From: Stachybotrys elegans
Taxonomy: Eukaryota > Ascomycota > Sordariomycetes > Hypocreales > Stachybotryaceae
DNA: 64,000 bases
Assembly: GCA_020746835.1 (NCBI GenBank)
Contig: JAGPNK010000008.1
Coordinates: 1,674,001 to 1,738,000, forward strand
Direction of reading: 5' to 3'
Of this stretch, positions 1 through 10,289 are shown one piece after another. A program made the translations under genes and the position numbers. Within the stretch, counting starts at the first letter, position 1; each line of letters begins with the position of its first letter. The notes under the pieces were generated by a model. It was not told where the DNA came from and searched no databases. It saw only the letters and a program-made list of their open reading frames with translations.

Positions 1-951
1 TCGCTCGTGTACTGGAAGCTGCTCCTCTCCTTTGCCAGCGACGCCGACCTCGAGCTGCCGCCGAGCCACGACCTCCAACCGCAGTCTGTCCATGCACACG
101 CACGACGCGGATCTCACGTCCCTCCTCACCCACAGACCGGAATCGGTGTGGAGGTGCAGGAGCTGGTGGCCCAGGTTGGCTGCTTGGCCCGCAAAGAGCG
201 CAGGCGCATACGCTCGCGGCGGTGGACGTCGAGAAGAGACAACAAGGACGCAGAGGTTGCCATCCAAACGGCCGAGAGGCTTCACATACAGCTGTGCTCT
301 GTCAAGCTGCCAACCGAGGCGTCCATCCTGGACCCGGGAGATAACCAGACGGCGACGATCCATCTCCTCAAGGTCGCCGAAGCATACCGCATCATCGGAC
401 TGATCCAGCTCTACAGAAACTTCCCGGACCTGCTGAACACGAAGCACACCCTGGATCCTATATCGGAGGAATCCCAGCATCTGTGGGCTCAGACGGGCGG
501 CATCTCTGAACAGGACCACCTGACGTCCAGCTCCGAAGAGTTCAAGAGCACCTTTTTAACTGGACTGGCCCTGCACGTCGTCAACCTCATCCAGGACATT
601 CCCACCACGTCGCGGAGCATCTCTATCCAGCCGCTCCTGTGCGTGAGCATCTGCAGCGAGCTGTCTCTGAGCCGGACGTTCTGTCCGTCGAGCCAGTTCC
701 AGCAGATACCCGTCCCGGGTGCCTATGGAATCCAGGCCTACGTGCCGGAGCCTTCCATCACGGGCATTCTGCACGCTCGGCGCGCGGTACTGAATCGGCT
801 GGCTTCCTGCGAAAACATCCTGGCTGCCAGGCCCATCAGGCAGATGCTGCAGCTGGTCAAGGAGACGTGGTCCGTCATGGACGCGTGCCAGCATGAGGTG
901 TATTGGATGGATGTTATGATGGAGAGGCAGTACGAGACTCTGATGGGATAA
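1..951 (+). CDS. C-terminal part of a fungal-specific transcription factor, cut by the window edge
   Basis: The reading frame is open from the first base to a TAA at 949-951, so the start and any DNA-binding domain lie upstream of the window. The visible 316 or so residues are mostly helical. They include a segment of the type HVVNLIQDIPTTSRSISIQP and end in DVMMERQYETLMG, which resembles the C-terminal end of the fungal-specific transcription factor domain 2 of Zn2Cys6 regulators. No DNA-binding motif is visible here. It is probably a nuclear regulator with an unknown target. The family call rests on pattern recognition of the tail only, and another helical fungal protein cannot be excluded. 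Confidence 0.6.
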   Translation, partial: SLVYWKLLLSFASDADLELPPSHDLQPQSVHAHARRGSHVPPHPQTGIGVEVQELVAQVGCLARKERRRIRSRRWTSRRDNKDAEVAIQTAERLHIQLCSVKLPTEASILDPGDNQTATIHLLKVAEAYRIIGLIQLYRNFPDLLNTKHTLDPISEESQHLWAQTGGISEQDHLTSSSEEFKSTFLTGLALHVVNLIQDIPTTSRSISIQPLLCVSICSELSLSRTFCPSSQFQQIPVPGAYGIQAYVPEPSITGILHARRAVLNRLASCENILAARPIRQMLQLVKETWSVMDACQHEVYWMDVMMERQYETLMG

Positions 952-1353
952 TGACATGACGAGTAAAGGAAGATGGGTTTGGTGAAATGGAGTATTGGTG
1001 TTTTATTTTGGCTCAAGCATGTCGTAACTTTCATCCATCGCTGCTTACAGGTCCCTTGTTGTGGATTTCCCTGTGCCGCCCGCTTATCGTCATCATCCTT
1101 GGGTAAGCAAAAGCGCGCGCAACCTCGGGCGAAGGAGATTCTTTATTTGGCTTTTTCCGTTCGTTCTAGACCAGCAAGCGGTCCATTTCGGTACTACGCC
1201 ACCAGGAGTAGCCTTGATTCTCATAGATAATATTATTATAAAGTGCCGTCATGACCTACTGAGCTCCCTCTTACATTGCTGACAGCACATTCTGTATTCA
1301 ACCACCCACCCTATATTTTTGCCGCAAAAGACAACAAAAAATAAGACTGCAAC
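952..1353. other. Intergenic region between the regulator and the DUF4267 gene
   Basis: No convincing gene is visible. The short open frames here lack start context and family likeness. The last 120 bases before the ATG at 1354 are A/C-rich and presumably hold the promoter and leader of the downstream gene. Confidence 0.5.
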
Positions 1354-1737
1354 ATGGCTCACCCTTGGCTCACCCACGGCGCGTTGGTCTTGCCGCTCAT
1401 CACCGGCGTGATTGGCATCAGGCTCCTCCAAGATCCAGCAGCGACACTAGCCGCAGTGCAGTTCCCCGTCCCTGCTGAGCCGGGCGCACGGAAGCTCGCA
1501 GGCTCTCTGGCGCGCTTTCATGGCACTCGCAACATTGCCGCCTGCTATCTGCTGCTCCTCAACTGGTACCGTGGAGACGAGACGCAGATGGGGCTGGGGC
1601 TGCTTGCTCTCGCCTGGATGAGTGGAATGGATGGCGTGATCAGTATCTGGCAGATTGGGGGTGGTCAGTGGAATCATTGGACGCTTCTCCCCGTCGTGAT
1701 TGGGGTTTCCGCAGGGCTGTTGGGATTCTTTGGCTAA
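1354..1737 (+). CDS. Small DUF4267-type membrane protein
   Basis: A 127-residue intronless ORF with an ATG in the favourable context caacATGgc. It is strongly hydrophobic, with about four likely membrane spans: near residues 8-25, in the middle around the segment NIAACYLLLLNWYRGD, then LGLLALAWMSGMDGVIS, and a last span ending in GVSAGLLGFFG. Length, the RFHGTRN motif and the four-span layout match the small fungal and bacterial DUF4267 membrane proteins, whose function is unknown. It is complete and shows no sign of decay. The neighbours, a regulator and a tRNA, give no functional hint. Confidence 0.7.
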   Translation: MAHPWLTHGALVLPLITGVIGIRLLQDPAATLAAVQFPVPAEPGARKLAGSLARFHGTRNIAACYLLLLNWYRGDETQMGLGLLALAWMSGMDGVISIWQIGGGQWNHWTLLPVVIGVSAGLLGFFG

Positions 1738-2100
1738 GCGTGGGGGAGACCATGTCATAAGCTGACGTTGAGGCTGTCCTTCTCCTCTTTCTCGTTTCTG
1801 CACGCCGCACGCGGTTTCCCAAACGAGGCACGGGATCCGGGTATCAAAGAGGGGTTTCCTGGGGTTCGGCAGTTGTGTTCTCGACGACGCATTATCAGGT
1901 TTCCATTACGTGGGCATCAATATCATCACGATTGCCATCCGGCTATACCACCCCACTCGGTCGTAATCTTGGCTTTTGCTTGTGACATTTCCGAGATAGC
2001 CGCATCATGTGGATCAAAGTCGTGAGACGGTCGGGAGACAGTCGGTAGGGCTGGACATGGCGGCTCTCTTGGGAAAAGATACGGACCGCCGAGTTCATCC

Positions 2101-2198
2101 GGTGAGATGGCCGAGTTGGTTATGGCGCCAGGTTAAGGTCATCTTAACACAGTTTCCTGGTGGGGCAACCCTCGTGGGTTCGAATCCCACTCTCATCA
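2101..2198 (+). tRNA. tRNA-Leu(AAG) with a 16-nt intron
   Basis: The acceptor arm GGTGAGA (2101-2107) pairs with TCTCATC (2191-2197, one G-T pair), with discriminator A at 2198. The D stem is GCC/GGC. The anticodon stem is CCAGG (2128-2132) with CCTGG (2156-2160), and the anticodon AAG is at 2135-2137. An intron fits at 2139-2154, directly after position 37. It contains CTTAA, which can pair with the anticodon loop as usual in nuclear pre-tRNAs. A long variable arm with GGG/CCC and a T arm GTGGG-TTCGAAT-CCCAC complete a class II tRNA of 82 nt after splicing. The long variable arm plus AAG identifies leucine. Confidence 0.93.
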
Positions 2199-2361
2199 TG
2201 TCTTGTGTCCCATTCTAGGTGGGTTATACGAATTATCTTTTTGCTGCCCACTGCGAAAGCAGTCTATCATGTCCTGGACATCTCCCTCAATAATTTGTAT
2301 AACCTACCTAGAATGGGATACAAGACATGATGAGAGTGATTCGAACCCACGAGGGTTGCTC
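2163..2361. repeat. Inverted repeat made from the 3' end of tRNA-Leu and its flank
   Basis: The stretch at about 2163-2236 (variable arm, T arm and acceptor 3' side of the tRNA plus about 38 nt of downstream flank) recurs in reverse complement at about 2290-2361. The arms are around 73 nt and differ by a few G/A transitions and a 2-nt deletion in the T-arm/acceptor part. They enclose a spacer of about 53 nt (2237-2289) that contains a small palindrome, ATGTCCTGGACAT. The second arm is therefore a tRNA-derived pseudo-copy in opposite orientation. Confidence 0.85.
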
Positions 2362-3619
2362 GAAAAGGTAATCGTAGTCTCTGCTCGGCGCTATTCTCGC
2401 ATCGGTATTCATCTTGTGTCCCGACGTTTTTTTTTGGGGGGGGGGGGGGGGAGGGAATGGCCTTCTGCTTTCGTGGTACCCTTGGCTGCTTCGTCTGGCT
2501 GGTGAATTACGACGCGCTGAAACTGTCGTAAGGCATTTGCATAATCTCGCAGCAGTTTACAGCAAGTTATTCGTGCTGAAAGTGATGGCTACAAGAACAT
2601 GCTACTTGAGAAGCGCTGTGTCACTGCATTACACACGCAGATGTTATCATGCTTTGAATATGATCGCATCAAACCCACCCGAAAGCCTAACCTGGGCCAA
2701 CTCGCAGTCTGGAATGTTCGCTGTCCTAGATACTCCAGCTGTGTTTTATGACGTCACGACGAGAAAGGTGCAAAAGGTTGAAGGGTACCACAGCGGAATG
2801 GAACAAGATGTCTGTAGTCGGGTTCATGTCCCTGCATCGACGCTAGGAAAAGAACCGTGCGGCCAGCACAGTAATGAACTCGATCTTTTACGTACAAACA
2901 ATTATTTAGGATATATAGAATGGGACGCTACCGTGCCGGGTTTTGGACCAGGAGTATTTGAATTAATGCAGTGCCGTGGTGGATGGCTCACTCTTACTTG
3001 ACGAGGGCGCTTGCCTCAAGACCCGACAGAGTGTTCTTTGCGACATACTGGTATTGGATGCTAAGTATACGACAATATAGCAGTTGATGTAGTTGCTGAA
3101 CGTAATCTAATAGAGCTACAAGACCGCTCCCCGTCCAGGAAGGCTAACCATAACGATATTAGCCATGCTTCACTGAATGTTTCTCTATCCCTCTCTCTGC
3201 AACGAATGAGTGGCGAAACATGAGACAAATGGTAGCTATGTGCTGTTTGGGTGTAGAATTAAGACGGAGATTGCAATCATCATTACACATTAACTATCTC
3301 GCAAACGGCAAAGTGAAACAGCGTGGCCTAGCTACCCCGGGCTAACGGGTAATTCGTTATTAATAGTTATTTGATTAAATGGTTAGGATGTGGAATGAGG
3401 GATTTTTGATCCGTTGGCTTGTTTAATCCAGTCGTGTGAGGACCAAAAATTGCAGATGCACCCACACTTGGCAGAGCACTTATTTAGGCTAATATCCTTT
3501 CCTACAACTCGCTTATTATATGCGTTAGCTATCAGGGTATATAGTACCTTGGGTCTTTGATTCACTTCCTGCAGGACATTCCACTATCATACAAACTTTC
3601 CAACTGGTTTTTGTCCAAA
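2362..3619. other. Gene-poor stretch upstream of BioF, with a T9-G16 tract
   Basis: A homopolymer junction of nine T and sixteen G lies at 2427-2451. A 195-codon open frame at 2414-3001 starts on that poly-G tract and has no recognisable domain, so it is not called as a gene. The last 100 bases before 3620 presumably hold the BioF promoter. Nothing else is supported. Confidence 0.5.
2427..2451. repeat. Homopolymer junction T9-G16
   Basis: Nine T residues (2427-2435) are followed directly by sixteen G residues (2436-2451). This is a hypermutable and sequencing-error-prone tract. Confidence 0.95.
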
Positions 3620-5030
3620 ATGGAAAACAGAGCGAGCTCGCTTGAGAAAAGATTTTCTTTTCTATTAGAGAATCGCGAAAAGAAGTCTAAGCTTCGGCGG
3701 CTAACAGGGTTAGGTGCCGGAATGGTCGACTTCTCATCCAACTCCTATCTGTCGTTATCAGACCAGCCTACAATACGGAAGAATTATCTTTCTCTCCTCG
3801 AGACCTATGGAACTACCAGTTTGCAGGCAAAGAGTCTATCCCTGATTGGGTCGGGTGGCTCTAGGCTCCTGGATGGGAACAGCGACTTTGCTGAAACACT
3901 CGAGTACACGATAGCTGAGTTTCATGGAGGGCCGGCCGCATTGCTCTTCAACTCTGGTTTCGACGCAAATGTTGGCCTGTTTAGCTCAGTGCCTCAGCCG
4001 GGAGACATCATAGTTTACGACGAGCTCATCCATGCCAGTGTTCATGATGGTATGAGACTAAGTCGGGCAACAGAGAAAGTTGGGTTCCGTCATAACTCTG
4101 TGTTTGAGTCTCTTGAAGATCAGACGAGCAGTACAAAAAGTCTCGATGCGGTATTGGAGCATCTTACTTCGGGGGGTGCTAGGGAAGACGTACTCTTGGG
4201 GAAAAGAAACGTCTTCGTAGCCATCGAGGGTATCTACAGCATGGATGGCGATACTTCGCCTCTCAAGGACATTTTCACTTGTGTTGAGGCCAGACTTCCT
4301 AGGGGAAACGGATACATTATTATCGACGAAGCACATTCAACGGGAGTGCTCGGTGACCAAGGCAGAGGTTTAGTATGCGAGCTTGGCCTCGAAGACAAAA
4401 TCTTTGCTCGCGTTCATACCTTTGGCAAAGCCATGGGCTGCTCTGGAGGTACACCTTATACAGCACATTTCTATTAGAAATCTTCACTGACAGGTCTCCT
4501 TAGCTGCTGTAATTTCGTCACAGACTACACGATTGTATCTCATCAATTATGCTCGAAGCCTGATTTATACTACAGCCATGCCCTTTCTTTCCTTGGCCAG
4601 CATCAGGATCGCATATGAGTTTCTCTCGAGGGGGTATGCCGAATCGCTTCTCGGCCATTTGAAAGAGCTTGTGGACTACACCTTTCAAAGTCTACTTGCG
4701 TTATGTGCTAATAGCGACACGGGTATACTTCGCGTTGAAAAGAGGCGTTCGTGGTCTCCCATTATTCCAATCTTCACCACAGAGCCGCGCAGCCTGGCGA
4801 AATACTGCCAGGAACAAGGATTCATGGTACGACCTATCGTGGCTCCGACAGTGCCCTTGGGAACTGAGAGAGTGCGAGTATGTCTACATGTTGCAAATAC
4901 CACGTACCAAATAGACGGCTTGCTTGAGGCCATCAAGCACTGGGTTCAAGAAAATTCGGGGACATTTTCACACGCAAGCCACGACGAAAGGAGGAACCTG
5001 TGCTCTCTGGATGTGAAGCCAAAGTTATAG
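3620..5030 (+). CDS. bioF: 8-amino-7-oxononanoate (KAPA) synthase, biotin pathway
   Basis: Exons 3620-4448 and 4504-5030 give 451 residues. The intron 4449-4503 (gtacac...ttag, CTGAC branch) is phase 1. This class II PLP enzyme condenses a pimeloyl thioester with L-alanine to 7-keto-8-aminopelargonate, the first step of the conserved biotin ring pathway. Family marks are DFSSNSYLSLS, GSGGSRLLDGN, FNSGFDANVGLF, the PLP-pocket motif IIIDEAHSTGVLG and the Schiff-base lysine at about residue 270 in HTFGKAMGCSG. The frame is open 21 codons upstream, but the ATG at 3620 fits the family length and no better ATG precedes it. It converges on BioB with 50 bp between stop codons. No targeting signal is obvious, and the gene looks intact. 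Confidence 0.92.
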
Positions 5031-5080
5031 GGCGTATTGCAGGTAGTGATATTCATGGCTTTGCAGGGCGTGAGGAGCCG

Positions 5081-6365
5081 CTATGAGTCTACCAGTCGAA
5101 ATGACTTCTTGAAGCTCTGCATAGGGACTAATCCCCATCGTCCGAACATGGCAGCATCCTCGTCCCAGCTGTTGCACTCGGTTGTGAGCATCTTCTCACC
5201 AGTAAATATGGCATTGGCACCAGCCTGAAAGCACAGTGCCTGCTTCTCCTCCGACATGGTCTTCCTACCAGCTGCTATGCGGATAATGGTTGCTGGCATC
5301 AGGATACGGGCGGTGGCGATAGTCCGCAGCATGCTGGTAAAATCGATTGGTGGACGGTCACCAAGTGGTGTCCCCTTAATAGGAACAAGGGCATTGACCG
5401 GGAAACTCTCCGGGTGAGATAGGAGCGTAGAGACGGTGTGAAGAAGTCCCACTCGGTCCTGCGACGACTCACCAAGCCCAAGGATGCCTCCAGAACAGAC
5501 GTTAATGCCTGCATTCCGGACATGCTCCAAGGTTTTCAAGCGCTCATCGTACGTGCGGGTAGAGATGACGGAAGGATAAAACTCGCGGCTAGTGTCCACG
5601 TTGTGGTTATAGGCTGTGAGCCCAGCTTCCTTGAGCTCCTTGGCCTGGTGCTCATCGATCATCCCCAGTGTGACGCAGCATTCCATGCCCATAGCTCGTA
5701 CGCCCTCGACCATTTGCTTGATGTTTTTGAGGCTATTCTTGCGCCCTCGCATATCACGCCAAGCAGCACCCATACAGAAACGGGTGCTGCCGTTGTCCTT
5801 GGCGATTCGGGCAGCGGCGAGGACCGTCTCCACGCTCTCGACACGTTTCGCTTCGAGACCTGTATCTTTCTGGTATCGAATGGATTGCGCGCAGTATGAG
5901 CAATCTTCAGAGCATCCTCCGGTCTTGATATTCATCAAGGTGCAAAGCTGAACTTCGGCCGGGTTGTGAAATCGACGGTGGACGGTGCTCTATGTACCAA
6001 GATAACGTGTTAGCGATCAAGTCCTAGACTAGGTGGAATAAGAGGAAGCCGCTCACTGATTGGTATGTTAACTCAAGGAGGGGATGGTGGTAGATGGCCG
6101 AGATCTCCTCCTTTTTCCAATCATGCCGCGGCTGTACAGCTGCAACAGCAACACGCAGAATATTCCTGGCTCTTTCGACTCTCTCTTCCTCGGCGATGCT
6201 GCCAGTAGCAAACAAGGCCGAGAGGGTTGGTGTCGATTCTCTCGCAAACTCGGTGGCTGTGGAACTGCATCTCCGGTCGACGGGGAGCGGGCAGGAGAGT
6301 GGGCGTGTAGCTTGACGCAGGCCAGCTCTGCGGATACAGGCACTGGAGTTCATGATGTGCAGCAT
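5081..6365 (-). CDS. bioB: Biotin synthase (radical SAM), mitochondrial
   Basis: Exons 6365-6057 and 5989-5081 on the minus strand, with a 67-nt phase-0 intron (5990-6056), give 411 residues; an alternative ATG at 6353 would give 407. The enzyme inserts sulfur into dethiobiotin. The [4Fe-4S]/SAM motif CSEDCSYC is at about residues 129-136. Further family signatures are RFCMGAAWR, YNHNVDTSREFYP, GGILGLGES and NALVPIKGTPLG. The first 45 residues are rich in Arg, Ser and Ala and poor in acidic residues, which fits a mitochondrial presequence, the usual location of fungal biotin synthase. It lies between BioF (convergent) and BioDA (divergent), so a shared promoter with BioDA is likely. Confidence 0.93.
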
Positions 6366-6716
6366 GTGTATCACTACTTTCCAAAGAAAATCATCTCAGA
6401 CCCTTGGCTTTCAAAAAGAAAGGATAAAACGGTACCTGTCGATTCCTAGGTAGCAGAATGGAGACTCCCGGCTGCCAAATACTGCCGTGATGCTCAGCAA
6501 CTGAATCCCTCAGCCAGCCAATGACTGCTGCGGCATTTTCCTGATGGCCTTGGATACTTTCTGCCTACCAATACTGATCCTATCCCCACGTGGATGGGCG
6601 AATTTAGCCGCCATTGCCGTGTTTAACCGTGACTCTCCTCTCCACGTTCTCCTTGACATACCACACGTACTTTTGACTATCAGAGATTGGTTTGTGTGTC
6701 GAAAGGGACCAGAAAA
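6366..6716. promoter_or_regulatory. Divergent promoter region of bioB and bioDA
   Basis: These 351 bases separate the two opposite start codons and must hold both promoters. A CCAAT box is visible near 6517. No operator can be named from sequence alone. The arrangement suggests joint control of the two genes. Confidence 0.6.
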
Positions 6717-9323
6717 ATGCCTCCTGTCGGCGCATTGCTGAGGCGGTCACTGCGAACCCCTTTGGTCTTCGGCTCGTCCACTGATGTTGGGAAAACAATT
6801 GTGACCACGTTGCTGTGCAGAGCGGCTACAGCACGTTGGGGCCATGAGCGGATTTCCTATCTAAAACCTGTGTCAACCGGGTCTCTGGATGACGCCGACG
6901 CCAGGTGTGGTCAAAGCTATGATCCCCTCTCATATCAACGAATGCTGACCATCAGGAGATGCTGGGTTAGGTCAATGCACCGTAATACTGTGACTGACAA
7001 CAACATATCGCGAGGATAGGCATATAATACGCTATGCCCCCCGTGTCATGGCACAAACGTTGTATCAATACGATTCGCCTAAAAGTCCTCACTCTGCAGC
7101 CCGTGAATCCGAACAGGTAGGCCAGCAGTCATTTATATACAAAATTGCTTGTTAAAGAATCTAATCCGTGTTTCAAGTTGATTCCAACCGATCAAGAGCT
7201 GCTGGCCAAGATCCATCATGTGGCTGACTTGTCCAAAACACCTGGTTGGCTGTTCATTGAAACAGCTGGCGGAGTCCATTCTCCGGTACCCTCAGGAACT
7301 ACGCAAGCAGACATGTACACGCCGCTTCGCAGTCCAGTTATACTTGTAGGTGATTCCAAATTAGGGGGCATATCTCAGACCATCTCCGCCTTCGAATCCC
7401 TTCACCTGAGAGGATACGACGTGGCGAGCATCGCATTATTTCGAGACGATGTGTACCGGAACTTCGAATACCTCGTTGATTACTTTGGGGAAAAGTATAA
7501 TATTCCTGTCAGAACGTTAGCGACTGTCCCGGAGCGAGAGTTAAATGACCAGCTGGAACAACAAAACATGCAGACATACTATAAGGAACAGAGCCAAGCA
7601 GTTGATGTGGTCAATATCCTTGAGCGTTTCGACACCTGTCACCGACACCGTATCTCCGACCTCGAACAGATGGCCAACAGAGCTCATAAGCATATCTGGT
7701 ACCCATTTACTCAGCAGAAACATCTGTCTTCTGATCAGATAAATGTCATTGACTCAGCACACGGGGACTATTTTCAGATGCTACACCAAAGCCCGGAGCC
7801 CGGCAATTTATTGCAGCCTTCCTTTGACGGTTCCGCATCCTGGTGGACCCAAGGCCTGGGCCACGCAAACCCGAAGCTCACAATGGCCGCTGCGTATGCG
7901 TCAGGACGCTACGGCCACGTTATGTTTGCGGGATCCATCCATGAGCCAGCACTCTCCCTCGCAGAAAATCTCCTAAACAACATGCACAATCCGCGTTTTA
8001 GTAGAGTGTTTTTCTCGGACAACGGCAGCACGGGCTGTGAGGTCGCCGTTAAAATGGCTCTCCGCGCAGCGCGCACGCGATATGGCTGGAATTCCCATGC
8101 AAAGTTGGGAATCCTGGGACTCAAAGGTAGCTATCATGGCGACACAATTGGAGCCATGGATTGTTCTGAGCCAGGCATATTCAATGAAAAGGTTGAGTGG
8201 TACGAAGGAAAAGGCTACTGGTTCGATTACCCTACCGTCAAGTGCACAAACGGGCGCTGGATTGTTGACGTTCCGGAAACCCTGAAGGCCGACCTCGGCG
8301 AAGGCAAGGAATACGAATCCCCAGCCAAGATCTTGGATGTCGACGGTAGGGAACAAGCCCATGAAGCTCGAAGATACGAGGCCTATATCGAAAAGGTGTT
8401 GAAGATGCTTTCAAGACGTGGCCAAAAGTTCGGGGCCCTCATGATGGAGCCCATTATTCTTGGCGCCGGTGGAATGATATTTGTGTGAGTTTGACCTCTG
8501 GTTCATTCCTTGTTGCATTTATCCATACTTCCCAATATGATTATTTATTAACACTCCCACCTACAGTGATCCTCTTTTCCAGCGCGCACTTGTACATGTA
8601 GTGCGTCGATCAGCTCATCTATTTGGCAACAGCTCTGGCGGTTCCTGGAGAGAGTCCATCGACTGGAACGGTCTGCCCGTCGTTTTCGACGAAGTATTCA
8701 GCGGCCTTTATCGACTAGGCCAGTACACTTCTGCCTCGTTTCTTGGTACTCATCCTGACATCTCCGTTCACGCGAAACTGCTTACTGGTGGCCTCATTCC
8801 TCTTTGTACTACACTAGCCTCAGAGAGCATCTTCAACGCTTTCTCTAGCGATGATAAGAGCGATGCATTACTGCATGGCCATAGCTACACCGCACATCCA
8901 GTAGGATGCCAGGTGGCTCTGGAATCACTCAATGAAATGAGACAATTGGACGCCAATGGTGCATGGAATGCATTCAAGAACCGTGGTTGGGGAGAATGCA
9001 CCACGGGAGGGGTACAGATTTGGTCGGTCTGGTCCTCCGAATTCGTTGTTCACGTTTCACGGCAGGTTACGCATGTTGAAAGCATCTGGGCACTTGGAAG
9101 TGTCCTTGCAATCACACTAAAGAGCGGTGGCAGCGCAGGCTACAAGAGCACAGCTGCTCAAGAATTACAGTCTCGCATGCGTCAAGGTAGTGTGGACGGA
9201 TCGTGGAGTGTCAATTCTCGAGTGCTTGGTAATGTCTTTTATATCATGGCAAGCCAAACAACCACAGAAAGTACGGTAACTGGCATTGAGAGACTCATTC
9301 TAAAAGCTTTAAGTATGGGATAA
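6717..9323 (+). CDS. bioDA: Bifunctional dethiobiotin synthetase / DAPA aminotransferase
   Basis: Four exons (6717-6904, 7020-7116, 7178-8484, 8567-9323) with GT-AG introns give 782 residues. The N-terminal half is a BioD ATPase that forms the ureido ring of dethiobiotin: P-loop SSTDVGKT near residues 20-27, YLKPVSTGS, and FIETAGGVHSP. The C-terminal half is a BioA class III aminotransferase that makes 7,8-diaminopelargonate: HIWYPFTQQ, GSYHGDT, FDEVFSGLYRLG, and the PLP lysine near residue 601 in HAKLLTGG. The short second exon was recovered because it restores the BioD segment between DDADAR and the LIPTDQ region. The ATG at 6717 fits family starts. Both halves keep their signature residues. 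The fusion is the normal fungal arrangement. Confidence 0.92.
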
Positions 9324-10289
9324 CTAGGATATCAAAATTGTTCTCTAAATTCGCAACGAGCTTCTTTGGAATTAGTCCAACTCGGCATGAGCTCCATGTG
9401 CAAGTCCGCGGCAGCAGCCTGTGTCAGTCGGATCAGACATGATGGCCAGCGCTAATTCTCCCAACCATTCGCATTTTTGGAGGTCCAATATCCCGTGGTC
9501 ACAGTTTAGCCAAGCTACAGGCCCTCAAGCTACAAGTTGAAGAAATGGCGTAATCCATGTTCGTGTCTAGAACAGGCATCAATGACCTCCAAACTATTGC
9601 CAACACTAACTCCAATGCATTTAGTCTTCTTTATTCTGGGTTTGTAGCTAACAATAGTTCACTTGCCATCCCATCAACTGACGTGGCAAGCCATAATGTT
9701 TCTTTTGGCTCCTAGATTCTGGCGAAATCTCCTGCCTGGCAATCTTAGGTGCTGGTTATGACCAGTTCCAAGTGGCTTGCCGGCTGTAAGGGACGATCGC
9801 CATGTGGCTATCATTGATCTGTGGTCGGTTTAAGTCAATGTACTGATGCCCATTCGTGTGTCGCAACCCATATTTTCAAAGGTAGGCCCGGGCTTCTGAG
9901 TCATGAGATAAACGAGCATCGTACGTACATCCTGCCTTTATAGGACCACAACATGAGAGAGAATGAATTGTATCATAGATAGCTAACTTAACCCTATTCT
10001 TAGGCTCGCCGCTCATGTGTACGAACCGTTCCATATGTCTTTGAATCTCTGCTAGATTTGTCCACTTCACTAATAGTTTTGTCCACAGCACTAAACCTTT
10101 TGTCCACCATCACTACAATATTTTACGTTGCGGAGGGGCTGTTCGCCAAGCAGGTCTAGCCGAAAGTAGCATGGCTACACTGGCTCTCCTCTAATAAATT
10201 GGATCATATCACTGCCTTCAATCCATGTGCCCTTTCTGTTATCCTTCTTTATCCCTCTCTGTGCATCCTCTTAGATTCATTGCGTGTCC
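9324..10289. other. Gene-free stretch downstream of bioDA
   Basis: Only short open frames without family likeness or start context occur on either strand. No tRNA or repeat array was recognised. Confidence 0.5.

Noticed and set aside
2414..3001. 195-codon ORF upstream of BioF
   Set aside because: It starts on the poly-G tract, has no recognisable domain and has no ATG in good context. Probably chance.
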